Source: Azospirillum sp. OGB3 (lineage in GTDB: Bacteria > Pseudomonadota > Alphaproteobacteria > Azospirillales > Azospirillaceae). Taken from it: 56,031 nucleotides of DNA. The translations under genes and the position numbers were made by a program. Positions within the stretch are counted from its first letter, which is position 1. The number at the start of each line of letters is the position of its first letter. Positions 27,031 through 35,647 of the stretch are shown piece after piece. The DNA lies in the NCBI RefSeq assembly GCF_014192915.1, contig NZ_JACHYN010000008.1:1-56031 (forward strand). Direction: 5' to 3'. Under the pieces are notes generated by a model. That model was not told where the DNA came from and did not search any database. It was given only the letters and a program-made list of their open reading frames with translations.

Positions 27031-27808
27031 GGGACCATCGCAACGGAAAGGAAACGGTGCCACAGAGTACGACACAGAAATAGAGCCCGGAAGTCGCCCG
27101 AAGGGCATGGTACCTCCGGCCATGGCTTTCCGAAGGCCAGAGGAGCGGCGGCAATACAGAAGACAATGCAACCGGCGAGGCCGGGCGGCAGGCCGGGCTG
27201 GATTGTTCTTGGATCAAAGGCATTGGAACGCGAGCATTGATCGGCATTGAAACAATTCTAGAGCGCTGGATACGGACGTCTGATCAAAGATCCGGCTGTG
27301 TCCCACTTGCGAAGCGGCATGAATGGCACCGCTGCCTTGCCGGTTGTTTGGCCGCCGGGAAATGGCTGGCCCATCGGCACGCCATGGGCGCGGCGACGCT
27401 GGACATGCGGATTTTTGCTAATGGCACCCCATGGAACTGGGCAGGCCCACGGTGGCGCAAAATAACGTGCCGTCGGGGTGACGGGAAGTGCCTCGCCTGC
27501 TGTTGACGCTGGAAAAGGGACGGCCGCCGCCCGATGTTGCGGGGAGCAAGCTCCGGTTCACCGGTTGGACGACCGGGCTGCAAGCCATTCCCGCAGTCCA
27601 TCGAACGGCGGTGCCGGTCACCAGCAACCTATCGCTGCACAGACCCTTGTCCCCAGAGGCTCCGAAACCGTCCCAGGCCAAAGCCTCCACTTCCAACCGC
27701 CGGGGGCAGCATCGAAAGCGCCATTGAGCGCCGCCTTATGGGGCGACCGAAACCCCGGTCCTGGAAGAGGAACGAGGCGAAGACGGTTCACTTGAGCAAG
27801 GCAGAGCC
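27031..27808. other. Intergenic region, no gene seen
   Basis: A stretch of 778 bases between divergent transcripts (the ParD-like/kinase pair leftward, DUF1003 rightward). Several short frames are open on both strands but show no known motif, ribosome-binding site or codon pattern to support them. Promoters of both flanking units must lie here. It may contain decayed sequence. Confidence 0.4.
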
Positions 27809-28411
27809 ATGAACGCACAACCGCCCCAGCATGGCGGAGATCGTGCGGAGAAGTCCGCAAACCCGCCAACCTACCCGCCGCCATCCCCCGGCTTGAGCGC
27901 CGTGCTCGAACGGAACATCCAGGCGCTGCACCAGCGCAGGGAACGGGAGGAGGTCGAGGCGACCGCGGAGGAGCGGATTGCCGATGCGATCACCCGCTTC
28001 ACCGGCAGCATGACGTTCGTTTATCTGCATTTGGCATTCTTTGGTTTCTGGATCATCGCCAACCTGGGGTGGGTGCCCGGTGTTTCGCGCTGGGACCCTT
28101 CCTTCGTCGTCCTGGCAATGATCGCGTCCGTGGAGGCCATCTTTCTGTCCACCTTCGTGCTCATCAGCCAAAATCGGATGTCTGAGGTTGCCAGCAAGCG
28201 GGCTGATCTCGATCTGCAAATCAGCCTGTTGGCGGAGCACGAAATCACCAAACTGACGGCCCTGGTGTCGTCCATGGCCGATCACATGGGGGTGAAGACG
28301 GACGTTGACTCCGATCTGGACGTCATCAAGCAGGATGTCGCCCCCGAAGCGGTGCTTGACCAGATTGAGGCCAAGAAATCATCCAATAAGCCTGCGGCCG
28401 GGGAGCCGTGA
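27809..28411 (+). CDS. DUF1003 domain membrane protein
   Basis: A 200-residue inner-membrane protein. A proline-rich N-terminal tail (residues 1-30) is followed by a basic/acidic helix (HQRREREEVEATAEERIADAITRFTGSM). Two transmembrane helices then enclose the typical motif FFGFWIIANLGWVPGVSRWDPSFVVLAMIASVEAIFLSTFVLISQNRM, which is the DUF1003 signature. An amphipathic helix (RADLDLQISLLAEHEITKL) and a C-terminal acidic tail complete the protein. The function of the family is unknown. It stands alone; its stop is 18 bases from the convergent stop of the glycosyltransferase cluster. Confidence 0.93.
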   Translation: MNAQPPQHGGDRAEKSANPPTYPPPSPGLSAVLERNIQALHQRREREEVEATAEERIADAITRFTGSMTFVYLHLAFFGFWIIANLGWVPGVSRWDPSFVVLAMIASVEAIFLSTFVLISQNRMSEVASKRADLDLQISLLAEHEITKLTALVSSMADHMGVKTDVDSDLDVIKQDVAPEAVLDQIEAKKSSNKPAAGEP

Positions 28412-28429
28412 CGGACTGCTTGCACCGCT

Positions 28430-29527
28430 TTATTGAAGGGGCAATGCCGCACTCGTGATGCGGCCGGCCCTTCGCATCGCGCCTTCCAGTTCCCGTTCCA
28501 ACGTGTCCGCGCGATGCGCGGCGGTGTGGTGTTCCAGGACTCGCCGCCGGGCTCTTGCGCCCATCTCTTGGCGGGCATTGTCGTCCAACTGGTGAAGGGC
28601 GTGCAGAACGTCGCCGGACGTGTGGGCGAGAATGATCTCCCGGTTCGGCTCCAGCAGCGCGTCGAGGCCGTCCCAACGGTCGGAGATGATCGGAGTGGCG
28701 CAGGCGGCGGCCTCGAACAGCCGGACGCTGGGGCTGTGGCCGGCGCGGATCATGTCCTCGCGCGTCACGTTCAAAGTGAAGCGGCTGGCCGCATAGAAGG
28801 CGGGATGCTCGGCTGGAGGAACATGATGCCGACGTTCGACATTTCCGGGCCAGGCGATCCCGTCGGGGTATTGCGGACCGGCAACGACGAAGCGCAGCGA
28901 CGGCGCACGCCGGGCCGGCTCCAGCAGCAACCGCTCCAGCGTCGGTTGCCGGTCGGGGCTGTAGGTGCCGAGATAGCTCAGATCCCAGCGCTTGGGTGTC
29001 GGCAGGGGCACGTAGGCGTCGGCATCCACGGAGCAATGGAGCGCGCGCGCCGCCGGCGAGCCGTAGCGGGACTCCAGCCGCTCCAGCGTCGGTCCGCCCG
29101 TGAAGGAGAAATACACGTCATAGCCGGGAATGAGGGCAGGGGTGAGATACTCCTCGTCGCCGCGTTCCAGCTTCGCCAGGGTCACCGGCGTGTCGATGTC
29201 GTAGAAGGCGACGATCCCCTGCGCGATTTCCTGCGCCCAACGGCCGACGGCGACACCATCGGGCACGTAGGAACCGACGAGCACCGCGTCGGCCTCCTCG
29301 ACCATTCCGGCCCACCGCCGCAGGTCAGCGAGATCCTTGTAGAAGGCCAACCGGCAATAGCCGGGATCGGCGAGATCGCGATTCTGCGCGTACCAGGGAA
29401 CGTCGCGCTCCAGGAACAGGATCTCGTGGCCGCGTGCGGCGAACGCCTTGAGAAGGGCGCGGAAGGTGGTGGCGTGGCCGTTGCCCCAGGAGGAGGACAA
29501 GCTCAGCCCCAGGACGACGAGCTTCAC
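28430..29527 (-). CDS. CgeB-like glycosyltransferase 1
   Basis: A 365-residue cytosolic GT-B glycosyltransferase of the CgeB/Glyco_trans_1_2 type. The N-terminal Rossmann fold begins LVVLGLSLSSSWGNGHATTFRALLKAFAARGHEILFLERD. The C-terminal nucleotide-sugar-binding domain contains ERRHHVPPAEHPAFYAASRFTLNVTREDM and SPSVRLFEAAACATPIISDRWDG, including the acidic residue (FEAAACG-like) expected to contact the donor ribose. The start is GTG at 29527, overlapping the stop of the next gene upstream by four bases. It is the last gene of the leftward half of the inositol-glycan cluster and one of three paralogs in a row. Donor and acceptor are unknown. Confidence 0.9.
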   Translation of the reverse strand: MKLVVLGLSLSSSWGNGHATTFRALLKAFAARGHEILFLERDVPWYAQNRDLADPGYCRLAFYKDLADLRRWAGMVEEADAVLVGSYVPDGVAVGRWAQEIAQGIVAFYDIDTPVTLAKLERGDEEYLTPALIPGYDVYFSFTGGPTLERLESRYGSPAARALHCSVDADAYVPLPTPKRWDLSYLGTYSPDRQPTLERLLLEPARRAPSLRFVVAGPQYPDGIAWPGNVERRHHVPPAEHPAFYAASRFTLNVTREDMIRAGHSPSVRLFEAAACATPIISDRWDGLDALLEPNREIILAHTSGDVLHALHQLDDNARQEMGARARRRVLEHHTAAHRADTLERELEGAMRRAGRITSAALPLQ

Positions 29528-30618
29528 GCCGCGCTCCTTTCCCGCCGGGCCGCCAGGGCTTCGCGCAGCAACATGTCAACCTCCGTGCCGCGCCGGGCGT
29601 AGGTGTGTTCCGCAAGGGCACGACGCCGCGCGGCATCGCCGATGGCACGGGCACGGGCCGGGGTGAGGGCGCGCAGATGATCGGTCACGTCCTGGCCGTC
29701 GCGGGCGATGAGGATCTCCTCGTCCGGGGTGAGGAACAGTTCGACCCCCGTCCAAGCGTCCGTGATCAGGCAGGCCGCCGCTCCGGCAGCCTCGAACACC
29801 CGCGTGGCGGGCGAGAAGCCGACCTCGGCCATGCTGTCGCGGGCGATGTTCAGAACCGCCAGCGCCGAGCTGTTGAAGGCGTTGTGGTCGGCGGTGCCGA
29901 CATGGCCGATGTGGGTGACGTTGGCCGGCAGCCCCTTCGTCTCCCAGCCGCTGCCGCCGATGATGCAGCGCCTCTGGGGGTTGTGAGCGGCTGGCTCCAG
30001 GAAGAAGCGCTTCACACGCTGCTCGCGGTCGGGCAGGCGGTTGCCAAGAAAGCTGAGATCGGCGGCGAATCGCGATTGGGTCGGAGCGGGATGGTGCGTC
30101 GCCGGGTCCAGCGCGTTGTAGATGGGGCGGCACAGGCGGGCGCCCATCGCCTCGTAGGCTGCGATCACCGGCGGGCCGCCGCCGTAGGTCAGCACGGCGT
30201 CGATTTGAGGCAGCCGGCGGCGCAGGGGATGGCCCGGCGCCTGCCGTAGCTCGGCCAGGGTGGCGGGGGCGTCGACATCCCAATAGACACGCAAGGCGTG
30301 GGGAGCGGCGGAATCCATCACGCCGTCGAGCAACTCGTCGTCGAAGACGCCGACGCCGTTCGCCTTTACCACCACATCGGCCTCGGCGGCGCGGGCGATC
30401 ACGGTGCGGCAGGCGTCGGCGGTGGCCTCGTACACCACGACGCCGGCCCAGTCGGGCGGCTCGATATCGCGGTGCTTCTGGCGGTCGAAGGCGTCCGGTT
30501 CGTAGAAGGTGACGTCCCAACCCCGCTTGGCGAGTTCGCTCAACATGCCGCGATAGTAGGTGGCGGCGCCGTTCCAGTAGGAGGAAAGCAGGCTCGAACC
30601 GTAGAAGGCCATCTTCAT
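29524..30618 (-). CDS. CgeB-like glycosyltransferase 2
   Basis: A 364-residue paralog of the flanking genes. The N-terminus MAFYGSSLLSSYWNGAATYYRGMLSELAKRGWDVTFYEPD matches the pattern 'SxxSSxWNGxAT..RG.L..L...GH.V.F.E.D' seen in all three. The C-terminal domain contains HIGHVGTADHNAFNSSALAVLNIARDSMAEVGFSPATRVFEAAGAAACLITDAWTG, with the conserved FEAAG donor-site glutamate. ATG at 30618 and both ends overlap neighbours by four bases, so the three enzymes are made together. It presumably adds a second sugar or modifies a different position of the same product. Confidence 0.9.
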   Translation of the reverse strand: MKMAFYGSSLLSSYWNGAATYYRGMLSELAKRGWDVTFYEPDAFDRQKHRDIEPPDWAGVVVYEATADACRTVIARAAEADVVVKANGVGVFDDELLDGVMDSAAPHALRVYWDVDAPATLAELRQAPGHPLRRRLPQIDAVLTYGGGPPVIAAYEAMGARLCRPIYNALDPATHHPAPTQSRFAADLSFLGNRLPDREQRVKRFFLEPAAHNPQRRCIIGGSGWETKGLPANVTHIGHVGTADHNAFNSSALAVLNIARDSMAEVGFSPATRVFEAAGAAACLITDAWTGVELFLTPDEEILIARDGQDVTDHLRALTPARARAIGDAARRRALAEHTYARRGTEVDMLLREALAARRERSAA

Positions 30619-31739
30619 CGGACAGGCTCCAGCATCGAAGAGGGGGTGGGCGTGCCAGCCAGAGCGGCGACGATGGCGAGCAGCTCACTGGCGCGGTGGG
30701 CGCAGGTGTGGCGGGCGCGGATCGTTTCCAGGCCGTTGCGGACCAACGCCGCGCGGAGGTCGGCGTCGCCGTCAACGGCGCGCAGATGGGCGGTCATATG
30801 GGCACCGTCGCGGGCGACCAGGAAATCCGTTCCCGGTCGGAACAGAACCTCGCAATCGCTCCACGGCGCGCTGACCAGCGGGATGCCACAGGACAGCGCC
30901 TCGAACACGCGGATGGTCGGGATGCCTGGCAGGGATTCGACGTAGAAACGGCGCGGCACATGGACGGTGACCCGATGGCGGGCGAATATCGCAGGCGCGC
31001 GGACGTTGGGCAGCCAACCCTTGTAGGCGATGCCGTGCCGCTTCAGCGTTGACAGGGCTTCGGCGGGGTAGCGCACGCCATAGACGTCCAGAGGCAGACC
31101 CGCGGCGCGGGCAGGAGCGAACAGAAAGCTCCCCAGCTCCTTCGCCCGCTCGCCATCGCCCCAATTGCCGATCCACACCGCTCCGCTGCGCCGCTCCGCC
31201 CCGGGCAGCGGGTGGAACAGCCGGACGTCGGCGGCTTCGTGCCAGACGAAGACGCGATCCTCCCAGCCCCAGCGCCGGTACACGGCGGCCAGAGTTTCGC
31301 CGAAGGCCAGGACGCCGTCGTAGCCGGAGAGATCGAAGGCGGAGATGGCCTCCGGATCACTGACCGCGCGATGGTGCGTGTCGTGGAACAGCAGGAGAAA
31401 GCGACCGCCCTGCGCCCGCGCCCGGCCCACCGCCGCGACCAGAGCCGGGTCGTTCCATTCATGGACGATGACCAGATCGGCCCCGTCGCACAGCGCCGCC
31501 GCGTCGGCGCCGGCTGTGAAGGTCAGCGAGCTCAGCTCCGGATAGGCGGTCCGGTAGGGCGCCAGCCCCGCTTCGCCATGATCGGCCAGAAGGTTCTGCA
31601 GGCTCCACGCGCCCTCGGGTTCAAAGACGCGGACCTCATGGCCGAGGATGATCAGCTCCCGCAGAACGCCGCGCAGGAAATGGGCGTTGCCGTGGTTCCA
31701 GCAGGACGCCAGCGAATGGGTGAAATAGACGATCTTCAC
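30615..31739 (-). CDS. CgeB-like glycosyltransferase 3
   Basis: A 374-residue glycosyltransferase of the same family. It opens with KIVYFTHSLASCWNHGNAHFLRGVLRELIILGHEVRVFEPEG and has the C-terminal donor domain around HRVTVHVPRRFYVESLPGIPTIRVFEALSCGIPLVSAPWSD. The start is GTG at 31739, overlapping the GT4 stop by four bases (GTGA). Upstream in-frame ATGs would lie inside that gene. In the first domain, HEWNDPALVAAVG and FLLLFHDTHHR are distinctive. It shares layout with its two neighbours but is visibly diverged, which argues for an old duplication with separate acceptor specificities. Confidence 0.9.
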   Translation of the reverse strand: MKIVYFTHSLASCWNHGNAHFLRGVLRELIILGHEVRVFEPEGAWSLQNLLADHGEAGLAPYRTAYPELSSLTFTAGADAAALCDGADLVIVHEWNDPALVAAVGRARAQGGRFLLLFHDTHHRAVSDPEAISAFDLSGYDGVLAFGETLAAVYRRWGWEDRVFVWHEAADVRLFHPLPGAERRSGAVWIGNWGDGERAKELGSFLFAPARAAGLPLDVYGVRYPAEALSTLKRHGIAYKGWLPNVRAPAIFARHRVTVHVPRRFYVESLPGIPTIRVFEALSCGIPLVSAPWSDCEVLFRPGTDFLVARDGAHMTAHLRAVDGDADLRAALVRNGLETIRARHTCAHRASELLAIVAALAGTPTPSSMLEPVR

Positions 31740-32890
31740 GCGACGGCCTCCTTGCGGGAGGGAGTGGGTGTGTGACGCGTCAGGACGCTGCGGTAGAGAC
31801 TGCGCATGCCGGAGGCCATCGGCTCCATGCCGTATTGCCCAGCCTTGAGCCGCGCCGCCTCGCCGAGGCGCCCGGCCTCCTCCGGATCGTCCAGCAGGCG
31901 GCGGAGCGTGGCGGCCAGGGCTGCGCTGTCCCTCGGCTCCACAAAGAGCGCGACGCCGTCCCACAACTCGCGGAAGGTCGCGATGTCCGACAAAACCAGC
32001 GCGCAGCCGGCCTGCGCGGCTTCAAGCACCGTCAGGCCGAACGGCTCGTAGAGCGCGGCGGAAGCGAAGACCGGCGCCCGCGCCAGCCATGCCGCGACCG
32101 ACGCCGCATCCAGGCGCCCGAGCGCCTCGGCGTGACGCAGGGTCCGGCGATTCCCGCCCGGCCCCTCCAGCGAGCCGGCGGCGACCACCGGTGCCGCGAG
32201 CAGCGCCGTCGCCGCGTCCAGCGTCGCGATGTTCTTTCCGTCGTCCCACAAGCGCCCGGCGGTGAAGACGAAACGCTCCCGTCCGCCCGGCCCACCGCCG
32301 GGAGGAGGACGGCGTCCGTTGCGCACCACGACCGGTGGCGGCAAACCATAGGCGGCGGCGGTGGCCTGCGCAAAGGCGGCGCTCGGCGCCGCCAGCGCGT
32401 TGCAGGCCCGGTAGCCCCGCGCCAGAACCTCGATCCGCCAGAGAAAGTCGCCCGGCAGGGCGTTACCGCGCAGGGTGGCCCACCACGTCGCCAGACAGGA
32501 ATGGCAGACCCCCACAACCGGAACCGTGAATCCGGCGTCCGCCGCCAGGGCCGGGCTGTTGAGATGGACGAGATCCACGTCCAATCGCCGGGCGAGCGCT
32601 CCCAGCGCTTCGGCGCCGCGCCGGATCGCGGCCGGGTCCTCCGCCATCCAGTCCAGCGGGAGGCCGGTGTCGATCAATTCCAGGCCGGGGATGGCGCGCG
32701 CCGCCGCGGTCTGGTCCTCCTGCGGTGACGGGCCAAGCACCGCCAGCGTAACTCGCAGGCCGCCGGCCGCCAGTTCCTGGGCGAGGTCGAGCGCGTAGGT
32801 CCACACTCCGCCCACGCTGTCCGCCGTCATCAACAGATGCGCGGGGAATGGATGCGCGGGGGCTGCCGGGGGCGTCACCGGCAACCGCAT
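31736..32890 (-). CDS. Glycosyltransferase family 4
   Basis: A 384-residue GT-B retaining glycosyltransferase. Seen: an N-terminal domain opening LLMTADSVGGVWTYALDLAQELAAGG (the glycine-rich acceptor-side loop of GT4 enzymes), then LVHLNSPAL and VVGVCHSCLATWW. The C-terminal donor domain contains FVFTAGRLWDDGKNIATLDAAT and the E-x7-E motif in ALYEPFGLTVLEAAQAGCALVLSD. Length is normal. The ATG at 32890 overlaps the radical SAM gene by 16 bases. It probably acts as a distinct step beside the three CgeB-like enzymes in assembling the glycan. Confidence 0.93.
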   Translation of the reverse strand: MRLPVTPPAAPAHPFPAHLLMTADSVGGVWTYALDLAQELAAGGLRVTLAVLGPSPQEDQTAAARAIPGLELIDTGLPLDWMAEDPAAIRRGAEALGALARRLDVDLVHLNSPALAADAGFTVPVVGVCHSCLATWWATLRGNALPGDFLWRIEVLARGYRACNALAAPSAAFAQATAAAYGLPPPVVVRNGRRPPPGGGPGGRERFVFTAGRLWDDGKNIATLDAATALLAAPVVAAGSLEGPGGNRRTLRHAEALGRLDAASVAAWLARAPVFASAALYEPFGLTVLEAAQAGCALVLSDIATFRELWDGVALFVEPRDSAALAATLRRLLDDPEEAGRLGEAARLKAGQYGMEPMASGMRSLYRSVLTRHTPTPSRKEAVA

Positions 32891-34185
32891 GCGGCCTCCA
32901 GCTCATGCAAGGGCAGGGGCTCCTCCTCCTGAATGTCGCTCAGTCGTGCGAATTGGCGCAGATAGTGCTCGTGCGCCCTTTCCCACGCCCGGTCGTCCGG
33001 TTCGCCCCACAGGCGTCGGTAATCGGGCGAGGCGGGGTAGGGGTAGAGCGGCACCGGATCGTTGGCCCAGACGCCGGCACCGTGCAGCCTCTCCCGCCAT
33101 CGTGCGACGAGCCCGGCGTCGTCGCCGGCCATGGCAATCAGGTTGGCCTGGACGAAGGGGACGCTGCGCCGGGCGTGGATCAGGCGGTCGGCCAGTGCGT
33201 CGGTGCTCATGCGGCAGTTCTTGTCGAGCGCCGCGCGGCCTTCCTCGGTCAGGCTTTCCACCCCGGCCTCGATCGACACGCAGCCGGCGGCCCCAAGGAG
33301 ATCCAGCAGGTCGGGCTTCCACAGGTCGATGCGGGTCTGGATGCCGAACTCGACCGGACGCTCCACCAGCGCTTCCAACAGGTCGCGGCGGGGCAGGAAG
33401 ATCTCGTCGATGAAATAGACGTAGCGCACGCCGACGGCGGTCAGCCGGTCGATCTCCTCCAACACGATGGCGGTGTCGCGGCGGCGGTACTGGTCGCGGA
33501 AATCGATCTTGGCGCAGAAGGAACAGGTGTAGGGGCAGCCACGCGACGCCTCGACCTCGGCCCCGGCACCGAGCGGTTCGGTGCCGTACCGGTGGTGATG
33601 GTGGTGATGGCGCTCAAGCCATTCGGCGGGCCAGGACAGCGCCGGCAGATCGACGAAGCGGCCGGTGTGCGGGCCGCCGGTGACGACGGTTCCGCCGCCG
33701 CTGCGGAAGGCCAGCGCCGGAACGCCGTCCAACCCGGGCTGGCCGGAATCCAGCCGGTCAGCAAGCCGTTTCACGATCTCCTCGCATTCGCCCCGCACGA
33801 CAACGTCCACGCCCAGCTTGGCCAGGGCCGCACCGGGGGTGGTCGATCCATGCGGCCCCACCGCGACGGTCCGGCCGCCGCGTCCATCCAGCGTCAGTAG
33901 GAAATCACGGGGGATTCGCATCTCCGGCGGGGCGCAACGCCAGAACAGGTAGGTCGGTGCGGTCGTCACCACGGTGAGGCCGGGCGCGAAGCCGGCCACC
34001 CGATCCGCCAGTTCGCCGTTCGACACCCCCGTCAACGGCCCGTCGAGCAGCAGGACGTCATGTCCAGCGCGCTCCAGAAGCGCCTTGCAGTAGCCAAGTT
34101 CAAGGGGCAGATGCGGCTCGCGGCAGCCGAAATAGATGCTGTGCGCGAAGGTCCAGGCCGGGTTGACCAACGCCACACGCATCAT
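32875..34185 (-). CDS. B12-binding domain radical SAM protein
   Basis: A protein of about 436 residues combining an N-terminal cobalamin-binding-like Rossmann domain (VALVNPAW to about residue 150, including LELGYCKALLERAGHDVLLLDG and VVVRGECEEIVKRL) with a radical SAM domain. The [4Fe-4S] motif is CPYTCSFC (Cys217, 221, 224). The radical SAM part continues IYFIDEIFLPRRDLLEAL-like, GIQTRIDLW and VSIEAGVESLTEEG. A run of six histidines (about residues 193-198) sits just before the cysteine motif. Two adjacent ATGs (34185, 34182) follow GGAGG. Family members do C-methylation, ring contraction, epimerisation or oxidation at unactivated carbons, so this is the likely source of an unusual modification in the cluster's product. 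Confidence 0.92.
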   Translation of the reverse strand: MMRVALVNPAWTFAHSIYFGCREPHLPLELGYCKALLERAGHDVLLLDGPLTGVSNGELADRVAGFAPGLTVVTTAPTYLFWRCAPPEMRIPRDFLLTLDGRGGRTVAVGPHGSTTPGAALAKLGVDVVVRGECEEIVKRLADRLDSGQPGLDGVPALAFRSGGGTVVTGGPHTGRFVDLPALSWPAEWLERHHHHHHRYGTEPLGAGAEVEASRGCPYTCSFCAKIDFRDQYRRRDTAIVLEEIDRLTAVGVRYVYFIDEIFLPRRDLLEALVERPVEFGIQTRIDLWKPDLLDLLGAAGCVSIEAGVESLTEEGRAALDKNCRMSTDALADRLIHARRSVPFVQANLIAMAGDDAGLVARWRERLHGAGVWANDPVPLYPYPASPDYRRLWGEPDDRAWERAHEHYLRQFARLSDIQEEEPLPLHELEAACGCR

Positions 34186-34219
34186 GTCGCCTCCACCAAG
34201 GCCGGTCCGGACCGGCGGT

Positions 34220-35332
34220 TCATGCCACCAGCCCCCGCGCTTCGAGTTCACCCCGGGCCTCGGCTACGCGGTCCTGCGCCTCCTGCCGGGCAACCCATTC
34301 GGCGAGTTCGCTCAGACCTCCGGCGAAACCCTGCCGCGCTTCGTAGTTCAAGACCGTCCGGGCCTTGCCCAGGTCAGGGATGTTGTGGCGGATGTCGCCG
34401 GCGCGGGCTTGGCCGGTGATCTCCGGCGTCAGGTCGGGCCGGCCCATCGAGGCGGCCTGGAGCCGCGCCACCCCCTCCACGGTATGGTCCTCGCCGGACC
34501 CGATGTTGAAGACCTCGCCGTTGGCGGCTGGCTGGTCAAGCGCCAGCAGGAACGCGCGTGCCACGTCGCCGACATGCACGAAGTCGCGCCGCTGTTGGCC
34601 ATCCTCGAAGATCATCGGCCGCTGACCGTTGGCGATGCGCGAGGCGAAGATCGCCAGCACCCCGGTGTAGGGGTTCGACAGGGCTTGCCCGGGGCCGTAG
34701 ACGTTCCAGAGCCGCAACGCCGCCCCTTCCATCCCGTACTGGGCGGTGAGCGTCAGGGCCAGCCGCTCCTGCACGTATTTGCCGATGGCGTAGACGGATC
34801 TCAGGGCCGGGCGCTTGCTCTCCGGCGTGGGGACGGGGATCAGCGGCCGTCCGTTGGAGTCGAGCGGGTCCCAGGAGCCGTCCGGATTGCGCCCGCCGCG
34901 CACCACGTCCTCCATCGCCATGCCGTCGACGGTCCGGTACAGACCTTCCCCGTAGATGCTCATCGAGGAGGCGACCACCACCCGGCGGACCGGCCGCTCG
35001 ATCAACCGCTGGAAGAGCACGGCCGTCCCATGGTCGTTCACCGAGGTGTAGCGGTCCACCGCGTACATGCTCTGGCCGACACCGACCTCGGCGGCGAGGT
35101 GGATCACCGAATCCATTCCCTCCAGCGACCGACCGACCATGGCCTCGTCGCGTATGTCCCCGATCAGCAACTCGACGTCCGGGTCCAGTTCGCCGGGCCG
35201 CGTCCGTGTGGGATGGACTTGCGCGATCAGACTGTCGAGAACCCGAACCCGGTCGCCGCGGGCGAGGAGCGCCCTGGCGACGTGGCGGCCGATGAAACCG
35301 GCGCCACCGGTGACAAGAACGGATTCTCCCAC
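34220..35332 (-). CDS. NAD-dependent epimerase/dehydratase (nucleotide-sugar type)
   Basis: A 370-residue extended SDR enzyme. The NAD-binding motif is VTGGAGFIGRHVARALLARGD (residues 7-27), followed by GDIRDEAMVGRSLEGMDSVIHLAAEVG, the substrate region VVVASSMSIYGEG, and the catalytic YxxxK in SVYAIGKYVQERLA. The RLWNVYGPGQALSNPYTGVLAIFASR segment is typical of nucleotide-sugar 4-epimerases and dehydratases. The GTG at 35332 has GGAGGGA directly upstream at good spacing. It is the first leftward gene of the cluster, reading away from the AT-rich promoter region, and probably makes the activated sugar used by the glycosyltransferases. It has an insertion (about residues 115-145, NPDGSWDPLDSNGRP) relative to simple GalE proteins. 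Confidence 0.93.
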   Translation of the reverse strand: MGESVLVTGGAGFIGRHVARALLARGDRVRVLDSLIAQVHPTRTRPGELDPDVELLIGDIRDEAMVGRSLEGMDSVIHLAAEVGVGQSMYAVDRYTSVNDHGTAVLFQRLIERPVRRVVVASSMSIYGEGLYRTVDGMAMEDVVRGGRNPDGSWDPLDSNGRPLIPVPTPESKRPALRSVYAIGKYVQERLALTLTAQYGMEGAALRLWNVYGPGQALSNPYTGVLAIFASRIANGQRPMIFEDGQQRRDFVHVGDVARAFLLALDQPAANGEVFNIGSGEDHTVEGVARLQAASMGRPDLTPEITGQARAGDIRHNIPDLGKARTVLNYEARQGFAGGLSELAEWVARQEAQDRVAEARGELEARGLVA

Positions 35333-35647
35333 GAGTCCCTCCGCTGATGGACGGTGATGTTCGCAACGGCTATTAACGGTTGTGTTGATTATGCATAAAA
35401 TTGGAAACAGAAGCCGCATTGTCGCTTATAAAGAAGTATAAATTTTCACATGCGGCACGAGATTCCCATGTGTTCGGTTCGCTTTGTGAGCAGAAACGTG
35501 ATCGTATCAACATTAACATCGTTTTATCCTTTTCCACACCTAATCCAAAAGTCGTGGTCAGATTGGACGATCTTCCCGCAATTATTTTTCCAAGATACAA
35601 ATATCATTCCGGTTCATTGAGGAAGTTTTCAGAATGAGGAGAATTTC
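35333..35647. promoter_or_regulatory. AT-rich divergent promoter region of inositol-glycan cluster
   Basis: A stretch of 315 bases between the epimerase gene (leftward) and inositol-3-phosphate synthase (rightward). From about 35370 to 35640 it is strikingly richer in A and T than everything around it, with runs such as TTATGCATAAAATTGG and ATTATTTTTCCAAG. Short frames are open here but lack start signals and motifs, so I read it as regulatory DNA carrying both promoters. Its low GC may also mark an H-NS/MucR-type silenced promoter, which is inference. Confidence 0.6.

Noticed and set aside
27237..27601. Short frames on both strands between ParD and DUF1003 genes
   Set aside because: No motif, no good ribosome-binding site, and the two strands give equally plausible nonsense.
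28446..28464. GCCGCA-n7-TGCGGC hairpin between convergent genes as a terminator
   Set aside because: It lies inside the end of the glycosyltransferase gene and neither side has a T-tract, so a terminator call is not supported.
35453..35474. Sigma-54-like promoter (GGCACG...TCCCA) before inositol synthase
   Set aside because: The -12 element lacks the required GC, so the match is too weak.
35401..35637. Short open frames in the AT-rich divergent promoter
   Set aside because: There are overlapping frames on both strands with no ribosome-binding site and no recognisable motif. The region is better read as regulatory DNA.
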